Source: Spinacia oleracea (lineage: Eukaryota; Streptophyta; Magnoliopsida; Caryophyllales; Amaranthaceae). From it: a stretch of DNA of 64,000 bases. Below the pieces are notes generated by a model. That model worked only from the letters and a program-made list of their open reading frames with translations. It had not been told where the DNA came from and made no database searches. Numbering within the stretch: position 1 is the first letter of the stretch; each line of letters opens with the position of its first letter. This document shows, in pieces, positions 32,531-44,038 of this stretch. The stretch covers positions 22,807,449 through 22,871,448 of the forward strand of contig NC_079491.1 in the NCBI RefSeq assembly GCF_020520425.1, given 5' to 3'. The translations under genes and the position numbers were made by a program.

Positions 32531-35511
32531 TGTAACACCCTAATAATTCCTTGCTTTTATAAAACATTTTCCAACTTAAAACACAGGAATTACCAAGATA
32601 TTACCGCCACCGTGATAACGGCTAAGGCTATTTACCAGAATTACGCAGCGGAAATAACTAACTTTCAAAACACATTAAATAAGTAGTTAATGGTCATTAA
32701 AACAAGTTGGAACCGTTGAGGCCCCAACTAAAACAAATCGTTTGAAATCCATTAACTGAAAATAGTAGTATTAGACATGACTATAAATAGAAATAGAGTT
32801 TACAAATTACGGAAACATAAAACTCTCAATTCGAATCCCATGATAACTTCTCCCGCAAGTTATCTCTACAAACCTGCTTTATTGAAAATCTACTCCCCAA
32901 CAACGCAAATGCAATTGATGGATAATCATAGGGTCATTAAGGCGAAGGCCATGACCAGAAGACATGAAGCACGAAGTCAGCAAAAGCTGAGTACGGACAA
33001 GCTAGAATAACATTCTATCCTAACATGCTTCACTCGACAATTAAATAATCCACATGCAAAAGCCATAAAATAAACGAGTAAACATGGAGACAAGACTCGA
33101 CACGAGACACGACTCTTGACTCACAGATTAATAAAAAGTAGTTTCGAACGGGTAAAGTAAAGTATCCTCAAAAGGAAAGAAAGGGTGATGGGAGCCAACC
33201 ATACACCAAAATAAGTCGGGCTACTACCGACAGTCGGCCCATACCGACAGGAATTCCAATGCACAACGGCATAAAAGAAGAATGAAACAACGTCTTGTAT
33301 CATTCTAGGAGTACAAGTTTCCGGCAAGACTCCCCCCATTGTTCATACTCAAGGTATATACGTTCCAAGAGTTTTGAAGCTCTTTGGGTTACACTTTACG
33401 TTAATTAGTATATTATGTTCAAGGCGACTCAAGACACAACATACAAACAATTCAACAATTCAACAATGACTCTTTAATATTTTACTTCTTTAGGACTTGA
33501 ACAAGACTCAAGTGAAATTACTCCCATTGTTCCTTCTCAAAAACACTGTTTGAGATAACCCGACATTGCCTATTAACAAGCGGGGTGTGCCCTTAGCACG
33601 AATTGTCCTTAATTCAATTCACATAGACTCTCTAACATATCCTACCCTTTTGGTAGAATATATATTGCTCACTGGCAATATTCGACTGGCTCAATAATTA
33701 TGCTAGACATCCTGTACTATAGCATAATAATAATAACAACTTGCATGCGCAATACTCATACATGCAAACCAACTTGAACAACATGCTTGACATAATTCAA
33801 CGATTATAAAAGTCCATAACATGATAGTTCAACAGAATCTATAAAGCATAATTCAATTCATAACATGCTCGTTCACATAGATTCAACAATAATAATAACA
33901 TGCTTGTTCTCAACATTAAACATGAATTCATAATAACATATTCATTCCCAATCATCAAACATGAATTCATAATAACATAAGTTCACATGATTCGCATTTA
34001 ATACACTTCACAAAGTCCTCAAGGGATGGGTGGTCACCCTAGTCTTGTACGTACCTGGAATACCTAAGTACGGGGGCCACTGTGCGAATCACGACTCAAT
34101 AGAAATCAACTCCTATAAAACAAAATAAGAGAACTAAATTATTATCTATATTTACTAAATTTCCAGCAACTATTTAAGAAACTAAAACCCTTAGTTTAAT
34201 TAAAAATCATTCATTAATTGGTAATTTAATAGTCTCAAATAGTCAACTCAAGTCCTAGTATAAAAACATTGACTTTTTCGCTTTAAAACCCTTAAAAACC
34301 AACTTTTTAAAGCTCATAAACATTCTGAAAATTTTGATTGATTCCCATAATTTAAATTGACATTAAATTATGTAAATCAATTGCTTAATCAATTTGAAAC
34401 CAAAACCCTAGCAATAGTTTAATCCGAAAACATGTTTTGACTTCAAAAATCCACACTTTATAACATAAAAAATCTGAAAATCATAATTTAAATCATCAAA
34501 ACCAATCTCTTTAATTAAAACACAATGCTAACCCTATTAAACTCAATCACAATAATTAAATCAATTTAAAACCGAAAATTAATATTTTTGAAAACATAAT
34601 TTGATTGTCCCAATTCAACAACACACACGCACACAACAATTAATTGTGTTGTGTGCGTGTGCGTCGAACAATAAACGCAACAACAACAACAACAACAACA
34701 AAAACACGCACGCACCGCAGCAGCAGTGCGCACGAGCACGCGACGAGGGCGAGAGGGACAGGCAGGCGCTCAACGCGCAACACAGCGACGAGCGGGCACG
34801 AGCTCGCGTGGCTGCTGGGCGGGACGACGCACACGCGACACACGGCAGCAGCGAGGGCGTTGCGTTGCGGGGCTAGTCGACGAGAGAGAGAGAGAGAGAC
34901 AGCGAGGGCTTGCGCGCACGGGGCTGGGCACGAAGGGGCACGCGACACAGCACCACAGCAAGGGCGCTGCGCTGCGGGATTGCGGGGCGAGGCACGACGC
35001 GAGAGGCTGGGCGAGCACACATGGCACGGCAGCGTGCCTTGCGCTGCAAGGAAAGGGGTCGGACGAGAGGAGAGGGAAGGGTGTCGCAAGGAGAGAGAAA
35101 GTGAGGAGAGAGAGGGAGTGCTGAAAATTTGTGAGGGTTTAATGAGAGGGTCTATTTATAGGTTTTCTCTCCCTTGTGGGTTAGGTTAGGGTAATTTTTA
35201 GTTGGGCTTGCTTTCGGGCTTAGTTCATTAATTTCCTTGCAAGCTTTGTTGGGTTTAATTAAAACAAAACGATCGCGCTTTAAGTTTATTAAATTCGTTT
35301 TTGAAATACGACCCAACATTTCCGGATTAAATAAATTCCTTGAACTTATTTAATAAAAATACGGTTTTTGAAATAATTAATATTTAAATTAATTAAAAAT
35401 AAAAGTGCATTTAATTCTTCTCAAATGAAATTAATTTGTAAAAATACAACGAAATGCTTTATAAATATAATAAAATATATTTATAATAATAGAAAAATAC
35501 GAGGTATTACA
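32531..35511 (-). repeat. Tekay LTR B (5' LTR of the full element, shared with the chimera)
   Basis: 2981 bp, colinear with LTR A. The TATA box (CTATAAATAG on minus) is at about 35151-35160. A GC-rich block lies at 34680-35110. Its outer edge (35512) is followed by a second polypurine tract and integrase end, not by a target duplication. Confidence 0.92.
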
Positions 35512-35793
35512 TTCTACCCTCCTTAAAAGAAGGTTCGTCCCGAAACTTGGGCACGGAAATCACGATTTTAAAACTAAACTTGAGACTATTTTGAGACTTT
35601 AGTGCGTTTTCTTTGCAAAAAGTTTTAGTTGTTGTACTCTTTAAGTAATTCAACATGACAATAAACAGTGAAACTTCACTGGAAACAACGATTCAAGCCT
35701 ATCCTTAAGGGTAAATTGGGTAAATAAGGTAAAAAGCGCGAAATTCTACCGCACTCTACCCCCCTTAAAGAAAACGAGTTACGGCCCCGTAAC

Positions 35794-36666
35794 TCAACTA
35801 ACCTCGGGAAAAAGCTCGGGATATTTCTTTCTCATTTCCTCCTCCGCTTCCCAGGTAGCTTCCTCAGACTCTTGGTTAGACCACAACACTTTTACGATCT
35901 TAACATCCTTAGTTCGAGTGCTACGCACTTTGCTATCAAGTATCTTGACAGGTCTTTCCTCGAAGGTCAAACTTTGGTCTAACTCTATGGTCTCCGGTTG
36001 CAGTACATGAGACTTATCCGGGACATACTTCCTCAATTGGGACACATGAAACACATTATGCACTCTATGCAAATCCATGGGCAAGGCTAGTCTATACGCT
36101 ACCTTCCCTATCCGTTCTAAGATCTCATATGGGCCTATATATTTTGGGCTAAGCTTTCCCTTCTTCCCAAATCTCATCACTCCTTTCATTGGTGAAACCT
36201 TTATCAACACTTTGTCACCAGCTGGACGTTCTTTAAGCTTCTTGGTCAAATTGGAAATTTGTTCATCTTGGCGTTTGATTTGGGCTTCTTGCTCTTCACC
36301 GTCCTTGACAAGTTTTTCAAGGAGCTTCTTCATGTTCGCCAATTCTTCCTCAATGGTGTTTTCTTCAATTGCCATGACATTTACATCGACGACGTCTATT
36401 GCTCCATTGGTTGGCTCACGTTACTGACCGTGGACGACTCTGTTGATGGACTCCTTTGACGGATCTTGGACCGCTCCATTGATTGGATCTTGTGATGGAC
36501 CTTGAACCGCTCCATTTTTTGGCTCATGTGACGGATCCTGGATTGATGTTGGAGGGAAAAACTTATTGCATTTGTAGCCACCTTCTGGGTTTATTCGCGA
36601 CGATAAGGCTGGATCAAATCGAATGGACCTTTTCTTGGCCGCCATGGTTGGATCTTGTTTCTTCAT
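35794..36666 (-). pseudogene. chimeric gag / integrase-C-terminus / chromodomain ORF
   Basis: From a Met at about 36666 the frame encodes a gag N-terminus with a Gln/Asp/Pro repeat (SIQDPSHEPKNGAVQGPSQD), then an in-frame TAA at 36421-36423. In the same frame it then runs through MAIEENTIEEELANMKKLLE, a heptad-rich coiled coil, to KKLKERPA. There it joins GDKVLIKVSPMKGV of a Tekay integrase tail and a full chromodomain (VKVLWSNQESEEATWEAEEE) ending PELFPEVS. The downstream 193 residues (36375-35794) are uninterrupted. No protease, RT or catalytic integrase remains. Confidence 0.75.
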
Positions 36667-36707
36667 CGCCATGCGTATTTTGATTGTGGAGAAAGAGATG
36701 AGAGGTA

Positions 36708-36735
36708 GAAATTGTCCCACCGAGCGTGCCAAATT
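36708..36735 (-). other. primer-binding site of the foreign LTR family
   Basis: On minus, AATTTGGCACGCTCGGTGGG directly follows the LTR end. It differs from the iMet-type site of the Tekay element and resembles the TTGGCxCGCTxGGTGGGAC sites of other gypsy lineages. Confidence 0.65.
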
Positions 36736-37551
36736 TGTAAACACAATTTTTAGAGTCTGCAAAAATAAGAGAATCAAAATATGTGAACAAAATATATTTT
36801 AATTATTTTTGAAGTTTATGGGTACAATCTCTAAATATTTGCTCATCTGATTCGATCTCCACTTTGAATTTGACTTGGCTCACGGACTTGTTTGATTTGG
36901 CCCGCGAACTGATTTGGTTTGATTCTTGAATAAGGGCCTTCGGGCTTGATCTCGTTCAAGAATGTTGATGTAGAATAGAACGGCACGTCAGTTTTGTATG
37001 CTTGTTGTTCTTCTTCCACCGGGATGATTTGATGTCAATTTGATGTTGCTCGCGGACGGGTTTGATCTTCTTGAATAAGGGCCTTCGGGCTTGATCTCGT
37101 CCAAGGTTGATCTTCTAGAATGGAACTGCACGCCTTTTTGAATGCTTGTTGTTCTTCTTCTAGAGAGAGAGAGAGTTTGGTGAGACTTGACTGGCAGGAG
37201 AATATGTGAGAGATTTAGGTTTGCCGTCTGTTTCTCCTCTCCCCTTGCAAATGAAGTAGATAGCTCTATTTATAAGTTGGATAGAGCTTTAGGGTTTTGA
37301 TGCATGTACACTGGGCCTTTTTGTTTGGACTTGGCTGCAATGACCAATTTATAACAGTTTTGACCTATTTTATTAGGTTTTAACCATTATAATAAACGAG
37401 TTTGAATAAAATAATTAAAATAGGCTAACTTAATTTGTTCACCCAAATTAATGAATTTTAATTGACCGTCAAATAACTATCGAGTCAATGCTTTGACTTT
37501 TGACCCGACTTATATCCAACGTGGCACGTTAATAATTTTTTCGTGCCTACA
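36736..37551 (-). repeat. single 816-bp LTR of a second gypsy family
   Basis: Minus-strand ends are TGTAGGCACG...GTGTTTACA. A TATA box (TTATAAATAGAG) lies at about 37265-37276. Two copies of a GGGCCTTCGGGCTTGATCTCG-like segment lie at about 36936-36957 and 37079-37101, each followed by TTGTTGTTCTTCTTC-type sequence. No partner LTR is present in the window. Confidence 0.75.
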
Positions 37552-38035
37552 GTTCTACTTACCATGTATTATTATTTTAATTAACATTCTTACTTACCAG
37601 TTACCATGTATTATATTATTAATAGTAGACCAACATTAGAAGTTCATTTGTCAATATTTTTTATATTTCTTATCAGATTAAAAAGTTATAATAATACATA
37701 AATAAAATTATATCATAAAGGAAAAAATAATATTGATTTAGCTTTCCTCCAATAATATATTATGCAGTACACATCTATAGTAATTAAAAATATATTTTTA
37801 TCTTAGTTTTCCTAAAAAAACATAATGTAATTTATTTATATTAAAGTAAAAAAATAAAAAATACATTTTGACGGGAAAAAATCGCACCAGGAAATGACGC
37901 GTGTCATTCCTAGTGTCTCTTTTAGTATATAGTAATAGATATAGCAATCTACAAGATACTATATTAAATACATAGATATATACTTGTATAGTATTGTATC
38001 TATATATTTATGTCATCCATTAATATACTCATGGT
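37552..38035. other. AT-rich spacer with a Helitron 5'-end relic
   Basis: On minus, A|TCTATTACTATATACTAAAA at 37939 followed by GAGACACTAGGAATGACACG is a Helitron-type 5' terminus. The 3' end is missing, probably removed at the retroelement boundary at 37552. No gene. Confidence 0.45.
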
Positions 38036-38043
38036 ATTAAATA

Positions 38044-38862
38044 GGGGATTTTTATTCGACGCCCTGTTCCGTTAATAACGCCCTGATTTATTACGTTAAA
38101 GTACGATTCTACCCTTTAAATTCAAATTCACCCCCCCTCCTTCATGAGCCTTCTCCTTCTCTGCTCTCTCCCTCCCTTCCTCTTGCCGGCTATAAACATC
38201 TCCGCCGCCCTCAACGCCGCCCCATCTCCGCCGTCCCATCTCCGATCCTTACCTGGCGCACGAAATTTGCATATGTTCCATGGACCTGGCGCACGGAATT
38301 TGCGCCAGTTCCATGGACCTGGCGCACAAATTTTGCGCCAGGTTCATGGAACTGGCGCAAATTCCATGGAACTGGCGCAAATTCCGTGCGGCAGGTACAT
38401 GTGAACGGTGCAAATCTTGTGCGCCAGAAATGAATAAAATAAATAAAAAAAAACACCATTTTTACCTCCTCCATTGAAGCTTACGAGCTTTCCGGGAGCG
38501 ATTTTCCGGGACAACTTCCTCGACTATAAACACCGCGAACTCTCACACGAATTATGAAGATACTAACGTTTTCCAGAATTTCAGTTTTCCGGCGAATTAT
38601 GAAGAAACAGGTATGAATATCAGTTTTCCGGTGAATTATAAAAAGGTAAAAAAAATTCTCGTCGGAATTTCATTTTTCCGGCGATTTTCCGGCATCCAGA
38701 TTGGTGGGGAGGGGGGGATGAGAGAGAGGTGAGGGAAAGGTGAGGTGAGAAGGGTAAAAAAAAATGAAAGCGAGGGGTAAAAAAAATATAAGGGTAGTTC
38801 TGTACTTTCGCTATACATATTAGGGAGATTTTAGCGTGGGCGGACGTCGAATAGCAATACAC
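38044..38862. mobile_element. non-autonomous TIR DNA transposon, 819 bp
   Basis: Flanked by an 8-bp ATTAAATA duplication (38036-38043, 38863-38870). The ends are imperfect inverted repeats (GGGGATTTTTATTCGACGCC and, on minus, GTGTATTGCTATTCGACGTC). An 8-bp duplication suggests hAT or a Mutator-like family. The interior holds GGCGCA-rich repeats (38252-38400) and GC-richer segments that look captured (CTCTCCCTCCC; TTTTCCGGCG repeats at 38580-38700). No transposase. Confidence 0.72.
38252..38400. repeat. CTGGCGCA/TTCCATGGA inverted and direct repeats
   Basis: About six copies of a 20-25-bp unit built of CCTGGCGCAC..AATTTGCGCCAG and TTCCATGGA run in alternating orientation, so the segment can fold into stems. 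Confidence 0.75.
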
Positions 38863-38886
38863 ATTAAATATTAATAGGCTGCAATA

Positions 38887-38911
38887 GCCCGTCAAAAAAA
38901 AAAAAAAAAAA
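38887..38911 (+). mobile_element. micro-retroposon: GCCCGTC plus poly(A)
   Basis: GCCCGTC followed by an A-run is flanked by a perfect 11-bp duplication AGGCTGCAATA (38876-38886, 38912-38922). This is a reverse-transcribed insertion truncated to seven bases plus tail. Confidence 0.7.
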
Positions 38912-39187
38912 AGGCTGCAATATAATGAGTCATTGACTCATGGTAATTGTGTACCCGTTAAGGTACTTAACATGAATCACGATAGTTAAGACTTAAGAAA
39001 AGCTTTGTGTCTTAGCTATCTATATATTTATGTTATCGATTATAGATATATAGTATATTTTTACTGTTTTAGTATAGAACCTTAATGACTCATGTTTCCT
39101 GCATGACTTCCCCACCCGAAAATCACTCCCTTCTTCATTACAGTAGTATTATTATTTTTTCTTCTTCTTCTAATTAATTAAACTCCC

Positions 39188-42100
39188 ATGGAAACACAAA
39201 CCCCTAATCTCTCAATAATGGATTCCACCAAAAACCAATATCTTCATTCCTTAAAAAATGTCTCCCTTCTCCTTCTCCTAATCGCCGGAGTTTTTTCTAT
39301 GTCCTACCTCTCTTCTACCTCCTCTAAATCACTCTTCACTTCAAAATTACTCCAATGCCCTTCTCTTTCTCATCAGAATGTGAATGAGGTAAAGTATCAT
39401 ATCAATTTGTTTTGGTATTTTAAGTCTAATTTTGTCATTCATTGGTTTCGTTGTTGCATTCCACAGGCTGAGACGACAGCATTGCATCAAGACAAGCTAG
39501 AAGAAGCATTAGAGAAAGCATCAATGAAGAACAATAAAACAGTAATAATCGCAGTGATAAATAGGGCGTATGTGGAAGGTGAAGTAATGCCGAATATGCT
39601 TGATTTGTTTTTAGAGGGGTTTTGGGCAGGGGAAGGAACAAGAGAGCTTGTTAACCATCTTATTATTGTGGCTGTTGATCAAACGGCGTACGAACGCTGT
39701 GTTTATCGTGGCCTTCATTGTTATCGTCTTCAAACAGACGGTGTTGATTTCATGGGGGAGAAAGTTTTCATGTCTGCTGATTTCATCAAAATGATGTGGA
39801 GAAGGACTCTGTTTTTGACTCATATCCTTCAAAAAGGATACAACTTTATTTTTACGGTACGTTTTCTTTTTTATTTACTTTATGGGATTTATTTCCATAA
39901 ATAACTTGATTCTGATTTTTCTTTTGATTTTTTGGAGTTGGGATTAATATTTTTAATTACCAAATACTTCGTATTACCATTAACAGTATTTCCTTTATCG
40001 AGGTGCATTCAAAATTTTCCAAAAGCTTTATCTTTCTTTCTCCTGGTTTCTTCTCCTCTAAGAACACCCCACCTTCTTATATCAATCAAACCCCTTCTCA
40101 TTTCCTGGGTATAAATCTCCTGCAAATTCGAAAAACAGGGTACAAGAAATTATAATAAAATTAATAAACTGGTTTGTTGAGAAATGGGAAGAAATACATA
40201 AACTAAGATAATACCAGAATTGGTGTATATGTAGCAAGGGAAGTACTTAGTTGTTTAGATTATTTGTAGGGCTTAATTAGACCCTAATCGGGAATCCTCC
40301 GAAAATGCCCTTGAACAAAAGAAGGAAATTGCTAAGCGATTCGGTATACCTCTTATTCCAACTTAAAAAATAAGTAAATTAGATTTCACTAATTCTTATT
40401 TACATGGGGTGTACGATAAATATTGTACACCAAAATTAAAGTTGACGTAAAATATTTAAAGTTACCCTTATATATGTAAAAGTTATCTATTTTTTTTAGT
40501 GATAGAATTTTTTATTTTAATAAACAATATTTTTCTTCAACATCACTGATAATATTATAAAACTAGATTTTAGCCCGTGCGATGCACGGTTTCTATTAAA
40601 TGGTTAAGTTTAAATAAAACTCTTATGTATATACCAATTTTATATATTTTTTTTTTTTGTGAAACCAATTTTATATATTTGGTATTAGATTAGAATAGTT
40701 TTTGATTTTGCATTGAATTTTATTTTAGATTTATTTTTTTAATTATGAGAGTGTTTGTTTTTGGATGAAATTGTATATGCATAATATTAATAATTAATTA
40801 ATTAAAATATCTACGTGACACTTAATTATTTATCTACGTGGAACTCGACTTTTTTAATTCAAAATTAATTTTGAAATTTTATTTTTCATTGATCGAACCC
40901 ATTAGATTTCCTACGTGGCGCTCTAATATTGGATTAATATTTGATTTTAAATTATTTTTTATTTCTGATTAGTGTTTGATTTTTGACGAATTTTATTTTA
41001 GATTTACTTTTTAATTATTAGAGTGTTTGATGGAGTTGTATATATTAGTAATTAATTAATTAAAATATCTATGTGGCACCTATTTAATTATCTACGCGAT
41101 AATCGATTTTTTTTAATTCAAAAATAAAGTAGAACTTATTTTTCATTGGCCAAAACCATTAGTAATCCTACGTGGCGCTCTAATAATTCAGCAAATATGC
41201 TTATTGGATTAATGTTTGATTTTTAAATTGAATTTTATTTATTTTATTTTAGATTAGTGTTTAATTTTGGATCAATTTTATTTTAGATTTATTTTTTTAA
41301 TTATTATAGTGTTTGATTTTAGATGGAATTGTATATATTAGTAATTAATTAATTAAAATATCTATGTGGCACCTAATTAATTATCTACGTGGCAATCGAT
41401 TTTTTTAATTCAAAAATAAATTAGAAATCTTATTTTTCATTGGCCGAAACCATTAGTAATCCTATGTGGCGCTCTAATAATTCAGCAAATATGCCTCCTT
41501 TATATATATATTAGATTAATCATTTAACACTTTAAGATGTTTATCTATTGACTTTTTTTTAATAATATAAAAGTTAGAGAAAAGTAGGTAAAAGTTATGT
41601 TGGTGTACAATAAATTTATTGTACACTTTGTGCATGCAAGACCTTTTGATTAGATTTATACTCTATTATGCTCCTTCCCATGGAGGTTCATAGGACTTGA
41701 AATATGAATGCAACATAGTCTTTTTTATATCCAACCCAAAATATCACACTTTGAAAGGAGGGGTCGATGAAATTTGAAGTCGTGACCTTTGTGTCACGCT
41801 GACTCAAATACATATTAGAAGATCAATTCAATCAGAAATTTAAATTGATGGTTGAAACCTCAAAATTAATTTTATACTGTATGACTTATTAGGTTAATGT
41901 CAAAACAATTTGAAAGGAAAGTAGCTGATTTAGTTAATTTACTCACATTATACTTTGAAACTCACAATATCATTTCCCTACAAATTAAAAAAAATCACAA
42001 ATTAAAATACTACTTAGTCAAACAAGGAATGACGTGGGGACTAAGAATTTGTAACAAATTGTTATTAATTTTTTTATTGTACTTTTGGGGGGTAACAATA

Positions 42101-44004
42101 GAGCTTTCTTGTGAGATCCAAAGAGATTGTCATAGGCTTGGAGTAGCAATAAATGTGGCACTCTAAAATAAGAATTAAATTAAAACTCTTACTCCAATTG
42201 TGCATCTTTTAGCGTAAGTTGACGGTATATGCATTTTAGCATAATTAAATTAGGCATTAATGACTATGTAAACCATGTGGACAAAATTATGATGGTCACT
42301 CAATCAACAATCAAACTATATTAAGTAATGAGCCCTCCCCTCAAAAGTAATTAAAAACTAGTATGGTCCCGTGCTAATGCACGGGATTTCTATAAAATTA
42401 GAAAATAAATAAAAATAGTGCGTTAAATTTGAAATGTTGTTACTCTGTACATTATAAAAGTAATAACACAAATAGGGAGTAGTTATGACATTAATAAATC
42501 GGGATATATCTATGTTGGTCTATATGAGAGTTTTTTAATGATGTTAGACAATTGAAATGTTGGTAGATGTCTAAGATAAAATGTCAGTTAATTATAATAA
42601 TGTAGTCTAGGTTATAAATTGTATTGTTTAACCATTTAACTGAAGTACCTACATTTTTTTATTAAACTGATTAAATATACATCAAATGCAAAATTAAAAA
42701 ATGGCGTTTTCTATATTTGTTATTTGGTTCGAATTATTTTTCAATTTAATTCATAATTTTTGAAGATTTGTTTCGAAATAGTCAGTCATTATACTTATGT
42801 TATTCAAATTTCCATTATAAAAATATTTATGCCATTATTTTTTTCCTCATTTATTTGTATTTATATTCCATTCTGTTAAATGCCAAATTTGGTATTTCCT
42901 TTTTGGTAAATGGTTATTTTTCCTTTTATTGTTAGTTTGAATGCTCTTTTTTTTCCTTGCTTGATTAGTGCTTTATTGAAGCATTAAAGTTGTAAATTGA
43001 TTAGTTGCCTTTTGAATGAATATGACGTGGCCATTGACGTGACATATGTGAGAAAGAAGTATTGGGTGTTTGCTCACCTCTCATTAACCATCACTCTACT
43101 TTAATTATATAGATAGATATACGGAACTTTACTCTACACTTGGTAAACACTTACTACCCCCGTTTCAAAAAGATCTTTACAGTTACTATTTGCACGGACT
43201 CCAATGCAATATTTAACTACTAATATTTCCATTTTCGTATGTGAAAAAATTATAAAAATTTGATATTTTGAAAATACATCACGAGACCAATCTAACAAGA
43301 TCTTACATGTAACGTTTTGATATATATAATGGTGAGAATTTACGGTCAAACTTTTTATACTTTGGGCACATTTTCCAAAGCGTAAAGAACTTTCTGAAAC
43401 GGAGGTAGTATATATGAAAGAGGAAATTTCAATTCCTAAAAATATGTATAATCATATTTTTGGAACTAATCACTACACTATTGTCCATATATGGGTTCGA
43501 TATTTATTTACTCCCTACGTCTTGAATGTGATTTCCTTTTGGAATTTAAGACAATTTAATATAAGTACACTTGTCAAGTGAATCTAACTCATGTAGGTAA
43601 GAGAGATAAACTAATTAAGGATTTAATGGGGGATAAAGGTGTACTCCATATTTGACAGCAAACAAGTTAGCTATTTGTATATTTATAAGGATATAATAGG
43701 GATAAATAGAACAAACAAAAAAAGATTTCAAAATGGCATAATAAAAAAACAAACCAATACGGAAAGATAAGTAACATTCAAGATCGAATGGGGTATTCAT
43801 TTATGTTAGTTTCAAAAAATTTATATCATTACAGATAATAACAAATTTTTAAAATTATATCACTCGTGTATCGCATGAAATAAAATCTAGTTTGTCTTAT
43901 ATTAGCACCATTGCGAATGTGTAATCTTAATTTATTAACACCATTGCGTAGGACTAGGGACAGTACATTGTCTCAATAGTTAAATATTGAAATACTTGTA
44001 TTAG

Positions 44005-44038
<34 letters not shown>

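Larger units (their letters stand above)
13628..35511 (-). mobile_element. Tekay/Del-type chromovirus (Ty3/gypsy) with a nested copia
   Basis: Two direct LTRs of about 2.98 kb (13628-16611, 32531-35511; minus-strand ends TGTAATACC...GGTGTTACA) bound leader ORF, gag, protease, RT/RNase H, integrase and chromodomain, all on minus. Without the 9.2-kb copia insertion it is about 12.6 kb, normal for the lineage. The LTRs differ by several indels (for example about 45 bp present near 15633 and absent near 34535), so it is older than the copia. No matching target duplication flanks it: the right flank is polypurine tract and integrase of another copy. Confidence 0.93.
35512..37551 (-). mobile_element. 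chimeric gypsy fragment: foreign 5' LTR and gag joined to a Tekay 3' end
   Basis: On minus the order is: LTR of another family (37551-36736), its primer site, a gag N-terminus, then from about 36219 a Tekay integrase C-terminus, chromodomain, 3' untranslated stretch and polypurine tract, ending at LTR B. The 35512-36219 stretch matches 16612-17319 base for base in length (708 bp) with roughly a dozen differences. The two LTRs bounding it belong to different families, so it is a recombinant or deletion product rather than a normal element. Confidence 0.82.

Noticed and set aside
39188-39904. Reading 39188-39904 as a single 238-aa protein
   Set aside because: It runs through a 78-bp intron and past a donor site at 39857; the spliced model restores the conserved order into the DTD motif.
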